Shown piece by piece: positions 7,591 to 15,743 of a DNA stretch of 35,854 nt. Source of the stretch: Lunatibacter salilacus (GTDB taxonomy: Bacteria; Bacteroidota; Bacteroidia; Cytophagales; Cyclobacteriaceae); NCBI RefSeq assembly GCF_009797935.1, contig NZ_VOLC01000033.1:1-35854 (forward strand), written 5' to 3'. Position 1 is the stretch's first letter. Each line of letters begins with the position of its first letter. The notes under the pieces are model-generated. The model made no database searches, was not told the origin of the DNA, and worked only from the letters and a program-made list of their open reading frames with translations. The translations under genes were made by a program, and so were the position numbers.

Positions 7591-7964
7591 TGGTTAATCT
7601 ATCAACTTTAATATTTTTTTCAATAAATCTTCGGCCAATGTCTTAACAAAAAAGAAAATTGCCTTCGTCTAATCCTTTTTTTCTGTTAAAATTAAGCTCA
7701 ATTTCGGATCATACAGCTCAGGAAAGAAATAATTGACAATTAAAGTCATTTTTTTTAGGAAACAATATTTTTTTATTATGTGAAAGATTGTTTCCAAATT
7801 ATCGTTTAAATATTTAAAATGCAAGACTATAGGTACATTCTTGCCAAGATTTATCTGACTGGTCAAAAATTTGCTGAAAAAAAAATCATTTTGCGGCCAT
7901 GCTGGCCTACTAATTGTACAAATACACAGTCTCATATTATACCCTTCACCAAACAACCCAATCT
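7591..7964. other. AT-rich intergenic region
   Basis: About 370 nt between the divergent actin-like and barrel genes. It is rich in A/T runs and contains a GGCC-ATGCT-GGCC mini-hairpin near 7896. An open frame on the minus strand (7669-7956) has no recognisable domain and atypical composition, and I do not call it a gene. It should hold the promoters of both flanking transcripts. Confidence 0.5.
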
Positions 7965-8570
7965 ATGAATATTATTGTTAAAAGCATTCTAATTGTCGGT
8001 TTACTCACTGTAGCAGCCACCTTTAATCAAGTCCATGCACAAGAGTTCTCCATAGGCCCCAAAATCGGTGTTTCGCAAGGGAACGTTCAAGTAAACGGAA
8101 GTAATTTTTCTTCAGGTGACTCGAAGTTGGGGTACCATGTTGGCCTTTTTGCCCGTCTGGGAGGAAATAGCATTTACTTTCAGCCGGAAGTATTGTACAC
8201 CAATACCGGTGGTGATTTCGAAAGTTCCCAAGGAAATACAACGGTCAAATATTCAGCATCTTTTAGCAGGGTGGATGTACCGGTTATGTTCGGATTTAAA
8301 ATTGCAGAAGTATTTCGCATTCAGGCAGGTCCTGTCATGAGCTTTTTGCTGGATTCTGATCTGAATTCCAACGGACCGGCATTGACACCTCCCGATTATA
8401 ACAGTGCAACTTTGGGGTACCAAGCTGGTATCGGGGTCGATGTTGGGAACATGATTTTGGATTTCAAATACGAAGGTCCTCTAGGAAAACAAGCAGACAG
8501 CAATGCGGGGTTTGCGACTGACCAGCGGCAAAACCAACTAATCCTTTCACTCGGAATTCGCTTATTTTGA
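7965..8570 (+). CDS. Secreted outer-membrane beta-barrel protein (OMP_b-brl family)
   Basis: A 201-residue protein with an N-terminal signal peptide (MNIIVKSILIVGLLTVAATF, cleavage after VHA before QEF). The mature part opens with FSIGPKIGVSQG and alternates short amphipathic strands (YFQPEVLYTNTGGDF, VDVPVMFGFKI, FRIQAGPVMSFLL, LGYQAGIGVDVG, LILSLGIRLF), as in the small porin-like barrels (PF13568) abundant in Bacteroidetes. It ends in an aromatic residue, as expected for a barrel. An upstream in-frame start at 7914 would place 17 polar residues before the signal peptide, so 7965 is preferred. Function unknown; it is convergent with the AraC-type regulator. Confidence 0.85.
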   Translation: MNIIVKSILIVGLLTVAATFNQVHAQEFSIGPKIGVSQGNVQVNGSNFSSGDSKLGYHVGLFARLGGNSIYFQPEVLYTNTGGDFESSQGNTTVKYSASFSRVDVPVMFGFKIAEVFRIQAGPVMSFLLDSDLNSNGPALTPPDYNSATLGYQAGIGVDVGNMILDFKYEGPLGKQADSNAGFATDQRQNQLILSLGIRLF

Positions 8571-8586
8571 CAATAGCTATCAAAAT

Positions 8587-8627
8587 GCACTCTCTCGGAT
8601 AGCTAAAAAAGTTGATCCAGAGAGTGC
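8587..8627 (+). terminator. Candidate terminator for the barrel gene, overlapping the AraC gene end
   Basis: GCACTCTCT(C)GGAT at 8587-8600 pairs with ATCCAGAGAGTGC at 8615-8627: a 13-bp stem with one bulged C, followed by CTTGGTTTTTC on the plus strand. The hairpin lies across the last codons of the convergent regulator gene. A second inverted pair (TAGCTATC 8574-8581 with GATAGCTA 8598-8605) could compete with it. Confidence 0.5.
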
Positions 8628-9169
8628 CTTGGTTTTTCTTGAAGGCGTCTATATTGAGATGGGGTCATTCCACTAGTCTTTTTAAACTGGGCTGAAAGAT
8701 GTTGCACACTGCTATACCCTAACTTAAAGGATACTTCGCTTAAATTTAATTCGCCATAGCTAAGCCATTCCTTTACCTTCTCAATTTTCAGGTTAATAAA
8801 GTATTTTTCAATGGTGATTCCTTCCAAGCTGCTGAATAAATGACTTAATGCTGTATACTCTTCATCCATTGTTTCCGCAAGAAACCGGGTCAAGGCAAAA
8901 GATTCCGGGACTTCATCCGCTGACACTACCTCCCTAAGATAATTTTTGATTTTTTCGATCTTTTGTACCTCCTTGTCCAGAAGTAACTCAAAGCCTAGGT
9001 TCTCCAACTTCGATGAAAACAAAAGTTGGATAGATGTTTCCAAAGGTCCTTTAAGGTATGCCTTTCCTAAGTGAACACGATCAAAGGGAATGTTCAATTC
9101 GTCTAAAACATTTACCACAGCATAAATACATCGGGGACAAACCATGTTTTTAATTCTCAATTCGACCAT
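8603..9169 (-). CDS. Short AraC-family regulator with N-terminal heavy-metal-associated (HMA)-like domain
   Basis: A 188-residue fusion. Residues 1-70 resemble an HMA fold, with the Cys-x-x-Cys pair CPRC at 11-14 in IKNMVCPRCIYAVVNVLDEL and a second half FELLLDKEVQKIEKIKN. Residues about 115-180 are an AraC-type double helix-turn-helix (IEKVKEWLSYGELNLSEVSF, then LGYSSVQHLSAQFKKTSG and MTPSQYRR). There is no sugar-binding cupin, so the input is more likely a metal ion or thiol chemistry; that is inference. No copper or metal transporter gene is adjacent. It sits downstream of, and on the same strand as, the secreted-protein gene, separated by a terminator. Confidence 0.88.
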   Translation of the reverse strand: MVELRIKNMVCPRCIYAVVNVLDELNIPFDRVHLGKAYLKGPLETSIQLLFSSKLENLGFELLLDKEVQKIEKIKNYLREVVSADEVPESFALTRFLAETMDEEYTALSHLFSSLEGITIEKYFINLKIEKVKEWLSYGELNLSEVSFKLGYSSVQHLSAQFKKTSGMTPSQYRRLQEKPRHSLDQLF

Positions 9170-9207
9170 GTTTGATTAACAACTGTCATATCCCTTTAAT
9201 TCCTACA

Positions 9208-9236
9208 CAAAAAAAGAGCCCCTACTGGGGCTCTTT
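9208..9236 (-). terminator. Intrinsic terminator of the secreted-protein gene
   Basis: AAAGAGCCCC (9213-9222), loop TACT, GGGGCTCTTT (9227-9236). On the minus strand the hairpin is followed by an uninterrupted T-run (9208-9216 read in reverse), so it ends transcription from the gene at 9271-9855. Confidence 0.88.
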
Positions 9237-9270
9237 GCTCATGTTAGTGGTTAAATAAAATAATTGAATG

Positions 9271-9855
9271 CTATTTTGCAGAGATGTATTTCCCAAATCC
9301 ATCTGATTCAATGATCTCGAAAGAGACATTTTTCAAGGAATTAACGTTTTTGAAAGTGAACCGCTTACCGAAGGTCTCCTCGTCAAATTTCTCCTCGTGA
9401 ATCAACTCGTATCCTTCATAAATACGGACGGTCTTTTCAGTCTGGTCCAAATTCCTAACTAAGAGGGCTATGGTTTTATTATCCAAGACTTTGGTATCTG
9501 CGACATAGGTTGACTTTCGTTGTGTCGGTGTTAAATCCACATCGAAAGCTTTAAATGTGTTCCCATTCGGCTCAGAAACTTCAAGGTGATAGTTACCTAC
9601 CGCCAAGTTAGTCAAATCATAATTTCTGTAAAAAAGCTTTTCCGTATCTATCACATCTTTATAAACTACGGCATTTTGCTCATTTTTGATCGAAACGATC
9701 ACCTTTCCAACCGGCTGTGTCATATATTTTAGCTGGAATTTACTATCCCCTAGCTTTTCAAGGGTTACAATTGGATCTCCATTTTCGGTGCCTGCATAGA
9801 CATAGGACCCGAAAGAAACGCTTAGCGCTACTATTGTTGCAATAATTAATCTCAT
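9271..9855 (-). CDS. Secreted beta-rich protein of unknown function
   Basis: A 194-residue protein with an N-terminal signal peptide (MRLIIATIVALSVSFGSYVYA). The mature region looks like one or two immunoglobulin-like domains: strands KFQLKYMTQPVGKVIVSIKN, then NYDLTNLAVGNYHLEVSEPNG and a second half TIALLVRNLDQTEKTVRIYEG. The 'G-N-Y-H-L-E-V' pattern is typical of beta-sandwich modules in Bacteroidetes exported proteins. I do not recognise a specific family. It has its own well-formed promoter and a terminator on both ends of a monocistronic unit, suggesting independent and perhaps strong expression. Confidence 0.75.
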   Translation of the reverse strand: MRLIIATIVALSVSFGSYVYAGTENGDPIVTLEKLGDSKFQLKYMTQPVGKVIVSIKNEQNAVVYKDVIDTEKLFYRNYDLTNLAVGNYHLEVSEPNGNTFKAFDVDLTPTQRKSTYVADTKVLDNKTIALLVRNLDQTEKTVRIYEGYELIHEEKFDEETFGKRFTFKNVNSLKNVSFEIIESDGFGKYISAK

Positions 9856-9979
9856 GGTTTTAAATTTTTAAAGGTTTTAAAATAAACTACAAACCTCTTT
9901 TTCAGGATTTCCCTGTTAAATTTTCGATTGAGGTTAATTACTTTGGGCGAGTAATTGAATACCTTACGTAAGTATGATA

Positions 9980-10011
9980 CAAATGTAACGGAGAGATTCT
10001 TTCATTACAAA
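9980..10011 (-). promoter_or_regulatory. Bacteroidetes-type promoter for the secreted-protein gene
   Basis: On the minus strand TTTG (10008-10011), 20 nt spacer, TACATTTG (9980-9987), which fits the -33 TTTG and -7 TAnnTTTG consensus of the Bacteroidetes primary sigma factor. It predicts a start near 9973 and a leader of about 118 nt. Confidence 0.65.
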
Positions 10012-10283
10012 TAAATCAATCAAAATATTTATTTGTTAACGATTAAATAATATTGAGATGAATTATTGAAAATACAATAATGTTGAATTATCGAGAAGTT
10101 AGGTTGTCGAAATTTCAAAATTAAAAAATATAAATTTGAATTATAATAATATACAAAATTTTATTCTTAATTTACTTTGTTTATAGTTATGATAAAAAAA
10201 TTATCTATCGTTTGGAAATCAACTGCGGTAAAGAAATATTTAGGAAGTTTTTTCAGATTCAGGTTGAAAATTAAACCGATAAC
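10012..10283. other. AT-rich intergenic region
   Basis: About 270 nt of very AT-rich sequence between the promoter above and the end of the lipoprotein gene. A 38-codon frame (10189-10305, plus) overlaps the convergent gene's last codons and has no recognisable features; nothing else is evident. Confidence 0.4.
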
Positions 10284-11465
10284 CTATTCAATTTCTAACT
10301 TGTAAAATAGGTTATAATCCCGTTCCTTTTGAGGGTTTACGTTGTCATTTACATAAAAATATCCCTCAGAATCCCCAAAATCCAATACACCAGGTACAGG
10401 CAATTTATCCACGACACCGATCTGTATCCCATCCTCAACCACAATATAATAAGACTTTACGTACTGATCGATTGCCTCCTTGTATTCGGGTAAGTTGTAA
10501 TATTCCTCCGATAGGGCTCGCAACTGCCGCAGGACATCTCCGGGAATTCGGGTATTGAAAACTATCAGGATTTTTTCCCCCACGTAGCGTATGTCAATAA
10601 AGTAAGGGTAATCATTGAACTGATCCTCCGCATTGAATTTTACTGTTGGCAAATCATTAGGCCGATTTTTATGGGAAAGACTAACTGTATGGGTTAGTTT
10701 AGGTGTAGCTGATGAATAATCGTATATGAATAATTGTTTTCCAATAGTTGGCAATAGCGCCATTTCATGTTTGCCCTCATGATAAGCAACTATAGGCTGC
10801 CCAGCTCCAGCAAATACCCCTTTAACCCTAGGCTCCCAAGACTCTGGAAAACTTTCCAATGTTTCACTCTCCTCCGTATCTAAGTTATATCTGTAAATTA
10901 CGTTTGCCTGTTTATAATATGCGGTGCCCTCTTCCTGAGGATCGACATCCTGTGAATTAAACAGATTAGGCTCTTTGCCCACCATATAAGCAATTCCATC
11001 CTTTTCGAATGGATGAAAAGTAGTCTGGTAAGAAAACACGGACATAGAAAAAAGACCCAAATGGTTATGAGGCACGGTCTTTATCTTCTGACCACTCATA
11101 TCATAGATGTGATAGCCGTTGTATAGGCCTTGGGCAACCCAGCGGTCTTTCCCTAAAAATCTGTATCCAAAAGCGCCGTTTACACCCACTCCATTTGGTC
11201 CATCCTCCAAGACTTCGTACACATCCATTACAGTGCCTTTCCCATCCACCAAATAGGGCTTTCTGGACTTTAACCCGCGCAAGAGGTAGTATCCCGTTTC
11301 AGGGGAATAGTCATCCATCACCAATGTATTCAGTTCATCTACCACTAGGCTATCCACTACTTTCACCGATAGCTTTGTGAGGGGGCCCAAATCCTGTTGG
11401 GCTTTTTCATTAGAACAGGAGAATAAAAAAACAGACAATAACAAAACGATAATGGCTCGAAACAT
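10284..11465 (-). CDS. Lipoprotein resembling DUF4221 (predicted beta-propeller)
   Basis: A 393-residue exported lipoprotein: signal MFRAIIVLLLSVFLFSC with lipid Cys17, then repeated four-strand blade-like segments with patterns such as YYLLRGLKSRKPYLVDGKG, WVAQGLYNGYHIYDMSG, FIYDYSSATPKLTHTVSLS and YPYFIDIRYVGEKILIVFN, suggestive of a six-bladed propeller as in DUF4221-type Bacteroidetes proteins. An upstream in-frame start at 11498 would add 11 residues before the signal, so the ATG at 11465 is preferred. The gene follows the RND transporter by 34 nt on the same strand and may be its co-expressed partner. Family assignment is from general resemblance only. Confidence 0.72.
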   Translation of the reverse strand: MFRAIIVLLLSVFLFSCSNEKAQQDLGPLTKLSVKVVDSLVVDELNTLVMDDYSPETGYYLLRGLKSRKPYLVDGKGTVMDVYEVLEDGPNGVGVNGAFGYRFLGKDRWVAQGLYNGYHIYDMSGQKIKTVPHNHLGLFSMSVFSYQTTFHPFEKDGIAYMVGKEPNLFNSQDVDPQEEGTAYYKQANVIYRYNLDTEESETLESFPESWEPRVKGVFAGAGQPIVAYHEGKHEMALLPTIGKQLFIYDYSSATPKLTHTVSLSHKNRPNDLPTVKFNAEDQFNDYPYFIDIRYVGEKILIVFNTRIPGDVLRQLRALSEEYYNLPEYKEAIDQYVKSYYIVVEDGIQIGVVDKLPVPGVLDFGDSEGYFYVNDNVNPQKERDYNLFYKLEIE

Positions 11466-11499
11466 AAAGTAGGTAAAATTATAACTTATAAACAACACG

Positions 11500-14400
11500 C
11501 TAATTTACAGCGGGAGTTGTGTTTTTTTTCCATAAAAATACCGGCAATGCGAGAAAGACACCCACCAAGCTAAAAACAAGCCCTCCAATCGTGCCAATAG
11601 CCAGCGAAAACCAGAAAATTTCCCCCTGACCTTCCATCACAAATGGAATCAACCCGAAACAGGTAGAGAGCACAGTCAGCAATATCGGGGTGGCTTTTCC
11701 GGCTACCGCCTTTAATACATTCCTATTATGGGTCCCGAAAGTGCGGTTGTTAAAATCATTGACAATAAATATTGCCGCATTCACAGCCAACCCCCCCAAC
11801 ATTACAAAGGCAGCATACCCTCCCTGGTCAAAATAAAAATCAAACAAGGAAAAAATAAGAAAAAGCCCAATGAATGAAACCGGTATAATGAAAATGATGT
11901 AAAACGGCTGCCTGAAATTCTCAAACAAAATCGAACAGATGAAAAATATTCCTACTACAAGTACCAGCAACAAGCTATATTGCCGCTTTGCCCGGTTATA
12001 GTCCCACGAATAAGTTTGTTTGGTTGCAGTATACCCCAAAGGCAATACGGACTTAAGTTCCTCCAGCACCTCATCCAAATATTCCCCTCCGAATTTGGCT
12101 GATCCCATGTATTCGAATGATACCAGCCGGATATATTGCCGGTCTTCTTTATGAAGGGCGTTGGTGGTCGATTCTTTAGTGAGACTTCCAAAACTTCCAA
12201 TCCGGAAGATTTCATTTTCCCCAGAGATCAGGCTTGTATTTTCTAAGTCAAACCTGGAAAAGCGCTCCGATTCTCTTTCTCGAATGACTACTCCATATTG
12301 ACGGTCATCAAAGGTCAAATTTAAAGATTGCCCCTGCGGCTTGGACACATCCCCCAGCGCATTGACCACCCGGTACATGTCAGAACCGGCCAAGTTCATT
12401 TTATCCTGGTCAAAGCGGAGAACATATTCTTCTGTTTTTTGCTCTTGCCAGCTTAGTCTCTCGTTCGTATTTACTTCTTGAATTCGCCGGTGCGTGAGTA
12501 GCTTTTCAGCTAATCTATCGGATTGTCGTTCCAACTCATTGAAGTTGTATCCTCTAAGCTCTACCCGGAAGGAAGGTATGCCCTCTCCTCCAGGACCGGT
12601 AAAGAACCCCTGTCCTACTCCGACGATATTCCACCTTACTCCACTCCAGTCAGTTGACTTCATGGCCAGTTTTCCTTTCAGTTGATAAGGCAAAGCCGAC
12701 CGTTCATAAGCATCCTTAAAGGTGATTTCTATCCGTGCACTTTGACCGGAATTTACCGTGGTTACAAACTTGTCTATGCCCTCCACACCCTTGAGGAAAG
12801 ACTCAAACTCCTTAATAATAAAATCCATCTGCTCTAGAGTGTTCCCAAAAGGTAAACCCGCATTCACATACAACCTGGTTCGCTCCGGTTCCCGGTAGGA
12901 AGATTTTTCAAACACCCCCCGTACAAACATCCGCATGGAGCCTCCAAGTCCCTTATCTACCCATGGCCGTATTTCCTCCTGATAATAAGTGCTACCTATA
13001 CTCTTGTTATACCACTCCTGACCTTCCCACTTGGCCGGCAAGTAGAATATCGGCAGGCCAAAGAGTAGCAACAGAAGTGCTAAAAATGATTTTTTATAGC
13101 GGGCGGTAAAAGAGATTGTCCGACTAAATATCCGGAATGCTTTTGCCCGCTTCCTGAGCTGTGCAAGGCTGAGTTTCCTGCCCATGCGCATTTTGTCCTT
13201 AAACAACAGCTGATACATTGCGGGAGTGAACAATAATGCGACAATCAATGATACGGCTAACATCACGGCAACAACTACTGAAAATTCCCCCAGGTTCTTC
13301 CGGTCTTCCTCAGGAAGTAAAAATACCATAAGCAGGGCAGCAATCGTAGTCAAGGAAGCGGCCAGCAAAGCAAGAAAAACTTTTCTGTTTTTATGCTTAT
13401 GCAAATGGTCGATCATGATTATTGCATTATCTACGATCAACCCGAATGAGATCGTCAACCCCGCCAATGAATACATATGAATATCAACCTTTAATAAATA
13501 AAGGATGATTGCCGTCAGGCTAAGATTTACGATTATCCCTAAAAACAGCGTAGTTAAATATCGCAGGTTGCGGTTGACTAAAAAAATAAAGACAATCAAA
13601 ATCAGGATGGATAAACCAGAGCGCTTGTAAATTTTGTGTAATTCCTTGGCTAAAAACTCCGTATCGTCTCGTTCAAGCCTTACATCAAATCCCGCCGGCA
13701 ACAAACTCGCATTTTCAGAGATAGTATTTTTAATTTGTTGAGCCAATATCACTTTATTCACTCCATCTCTACTGTAGACGGCAAGGGTTACGGAGTTATT
13801 CCCGTTGATCCTAAAATAATTGGTTGCCTCCGCTTCTTCTATGGAGATTGCGGCCAAGTCCTTTAAATATAGATCTTTGCCACCGTGCGTACCTACATGC
13901 AAATTTTCAAGCTGTTCCATCGAGGTGAGGGAACGGTCTACCCGCAGAAAAAGAGATTCCCCCGAAGTATTCAGTACCAATCCGGGATATTGGACTCCAA
14001 AGGCACTGTTGATTTTGCTTGTTAAAGAGCTTCTGGAAAAATTAAGCGCCTGAAGCTTCTTAATGTCGTATGTAATAAACAGATTTAGATTGTTTGCACC
14101 CCGCACCTCTATTTCTTCTATTTCCACAATCTGGTTTAAAGCGGACTTAAGAATGTCCTCTGTCACTTTTTTGATTTCAAAGGATGCGAAAGGACCGTTG
14201 ATGCTGAAGGTGAGGATAGGTGATTTTTCACTGACATTACGCTGGGCACTTTGTGAGACGATCGGATACGAAACCTTTCTGTCCATCGAGGGATAAACCT
14301 GCCGGATAAGGGAGGCAACTTCGAACTTTTTGTATTCCATGTCCGTCTCCTTGTCGAAACGCAGCGTGATGCTCCCCCCGTTATAATTGGAAACCGAATT

Positions 14401-14616
14401 GATCTTTTTGAGCTCCGACAATTGGGAAAATACACCTTCCAAGGGGGAGGTTCCTAACTTCTCCACCAACTCAGGTGAGGAACCATTCACGCCAAATGAA
14501 ATCTGTAATACCGGTTCCCTGTCTCTGGGATTTAGATCTACGGACAACTTGGGCACCAAGGCAAATCCAATAATGGAAACGACAAAAAAAGCGATGACAA
14601 GGCGGAACGGAGACAT
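11500..14616 (-). CDS. RND-family (AcrB/CusA-like) efflux transporter
   Basis: A 1038-residue inner-membrane pump of standard RND length: helix 1 at the N-terminus (FRLVIAFFVVSIIGFALVPK), porter domain to about 335, helices 2-6 about 335-475, second porter domain, and helices 8-12 (YSLLLVLVVGIFFICSILFE to the end). The helix-4 proton-relay segment reads LIVDNAIIMID: Asp396 is kept but the neighbouring second Asp of AcrB is Asn397. The C-terminal repeat has GGLAVNAAIFIVNDFNNR. The usual operon partners (membrane-fusion and outer-membrane factor) are absent on both sides; a propeller-like lipoprotein gene follows 34 nt downstream. Substrate unknown. Confidence 0.92.
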   Translation of the reverse strand: MSPFRLVIAFFVVSIIGFALVPKLSVDLNPRDREPVLQISFGVNGSSPELVEKLGTSPLEGVFSQLSELKKINSVSNYNGGSITLRFDKETDMEYKKFEVASLIRQVYPSMDRKVSYPIVSQSAQRNVSEKSPILTFSINGPFASFEIKKVTEDILKSALNQIVEIEEIEVRGANNLNLFITYDIKKLQALNFSRSSLTSKINSAFGVQYPGLVLNTSGESLFLRVDRSLTSMEQLENLHVGTHGGKDLYLKDLAAISIEEAEATNYFRINGNNSVTLAVYSRDGVNKVILAQQIKNTISENASLLPAGFDVRLERDDTEFLAKELHKIYKRSGLSILILIVFIFLVNRNLRYLTTLFLGIIVNLSLTAIILYLLKVDIHMYSLAGLTISFGLIVDNAIIMIDHLHKHKNRKVFLALLAASLTTIAALLMVFLLPEEDRKNLGEFSVVVAVMLAVSLIVALLFTPAMYQLLFKDKMRMGRKLSLAQLRKRAKAFRIFSRTISFTARYKKSFLALLLLLFGLPIFYLPAKWEGQEWYNKSIGSTYYQEEIRPWVDKGLGGSMRMFVRGVFEKSSYREPERTRLYVNAGLPFGNTLEQMDFIIKEFESFLKGVEGIDKFVTTVNSGQSARIEITFKDAYERSALPYQLKGKLAMKSTDWSGVRWNIVGVGQGFFTGPGGEGIPSFRVELRGYNFNELERQSDRLAEKLLTHRRIQEVNTNERLSWQEQKTEEYVLRFDQDKMNLAGSDMYRVVNALGDVSKPQGQSLNLTFDDRQYGVVIRERESERFSRFDLENTSLISGENEIFRIGSFGSLTKESTTNALHKEDRQYIRLVSFEYMGSAKFGGEYLDEVLEELKSVLPLGYTATKQTYSWDYNRAKRQYSLLLVLVVGIFFICSILFENFRQPFYIIFIIPVSFIGLFLIFSLFDFYFDQGGYAAFVMLGGLAVNAAIFIVNDFNNRTFGTHNRNVLKAVAGKATPILLTVLSTCFGLIPFVMEGQGEIFWFSLAIGTIGGLVFSLVGVFLALPVFLWKKNTTPAVN

Positions 14617-15180
14617 AGTCGGTTAGTTGTCGGTGTTGAAAATATTGTAAATAGTAACCTTTTCCATAAATTATGAATACTACAACCCTTAAAACTAAAA
14701 AAATAATATTTAAATCAAAAAGTTCCGTTGTTAATTTTAATGATTGAAACACAGAATTAACATTGTATTAAAATATAAGGCCCACAAGGGAGCCTTATAA
14801 GTATAAATATAAGAAATAACGATCAGATTCATTTTGGCCGCATCAACCATAATACCCCACTCCCTTACCGTCAAAACCCGTGTCCGGTTAGTCTGCCATC
14901 CAGATTTGGAACTCACCGTTTTTTCAGCTCTGAAAAAACTCTTACAACAAGACAAAAAATTCGCTCAAATCAGCTTAATCCGCCAAATCCGTGTTCTATT
15001 GGACAATTCTATTACGACATCAAGAGAGCATAAATTAACAGGTCCGGTTTCGAAGGGAAAGTATGGCTTATTCAACGTTCGGCACTGCGAAAAATAAACC
15101 AACCCATTGCTTCAAATCAAAGCCTCCACTATTGAACACCACTTGCTTCTAAAATTTCCCACTTACGGAAACATTCCTTC
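14617..15180. other. Long intergenic region with two inverted repeats
   Basis: About 560 nt between the divergent-looking RND and GNAT units. It holds a hairpin at 14774-14799 (TATAAGG, CT bulge opposite, CCC-ACAA-GGG core, CCTTATA) and a 10-bp inverted repeat with a 2-nt spacer at 14918-14939 (GTTTTTTCAG / CTGAAAAAAC). An 87-codon frame on the plus strand (14834-15097) and a 72-codon frame on the minus strand (14737-14955) match nothing I recognise. It could hold a small RNA or a decayed gene. Confidence 0.4.
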
Positions 15181-15594
15181 CTATTTCAAATTATCCAGCT
15201 CCTCCAATATATAGCAATGCTCATGGCGGGTCATTCCAATCTTCGGATAATAAGCGATGGCCTTGGGTGCCGACAATAAAATCAATTTAGCCAACGGAGC
15301 GGCCTTTTTGGTCTCCCGGATTAAAACCTTACCGATACCCTTTTTTTGATAGGCTTCATCGACAGCTAGGTCAGATAGATAGGTACAGAAGCTAAAGTCT
15401 GACAAGGATCTGGAAACACCCACCAGAAGCTCTCCGTCTCGGGCTGTCACAATAAGATTGGCGTGCTTGAGCATGGCCTTTAGCCGTTCCACATCATCAA
15501 CGGGTCTCCTTTCCCCCAAGGTGGATCGTTTTAATAGCGACACAAACTCATCAAGAGCCAGTTCCGTTTCGATTTGGTAGCGGATATTTTCCAT
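15181..15594 (-). CDS. GNAT-family N-acetyltransferase
   Basis: A 137-residue GNAT-fold protein. Acetyl-CoA pyrophosphate-binding motif A is seen as LSDLAVDEAYQKKGIGKVLI, followed by the helix IRETKKAAP and the C-terminal strand LILLSAPKAIAYYPKIGM, typical of small GNAT acyltransferases. It has no signal peptide. It stands alone with a 150-nt gap to the divergent oxidoreductase gene, so the context gives no substrate clue. Confidence 0.88.
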   Translation of the reverse strand: MENIRYQIETELALDEFVSLLKRSTLGERRPVDDVERLKAMLKHANLIVTARDGELLVGVSRSLSDFSFCTYLSDLAVDEAYQKKGIGKVLIRETKKAAPLAKLILLSAPKAIAYYPKIGMTRHEHCYILEELDNLK

Positions 15595-15743
15595 AAACTA
15601 GGCGAATACTTCTAAATTTTAATGTCCGGTGAAGTTAATCATTTGAATTAAAACTAATATATTGCAGGTACGGGATTTAAAAAATACCCGCAATCTACGG
15701 ATCTAAATCAGTGAGTTACATCTAACCTAAAACCAAAACACCT

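Noticed and set aside
7669-7956. A 95-codon minus-strand frame in the gap before the barrel gene
   Set aside because: It covers the expected promoter region of the barrel gene, has a Phe/Ile/Lys-biased composition from AT-rich DNA, and shows no domain.
10189-10305. A 38-codon Lys-rich frame (MIKKLSIVWKSTAV...) with A/T-rich upstream sequence
   Set aside because: Very short, overlaps the last codons of the convergent lipoprotein gene and matches nothing known; AT-rich DNA yields such frames by chance.
14834-15097. An 87-codon open frame in the gap between the RND and GNAT genes
   Set aside because: No recognisable domain, no plausible signal or start context, and an overlapping frame of similar length on the other strand; composition does not favour either.
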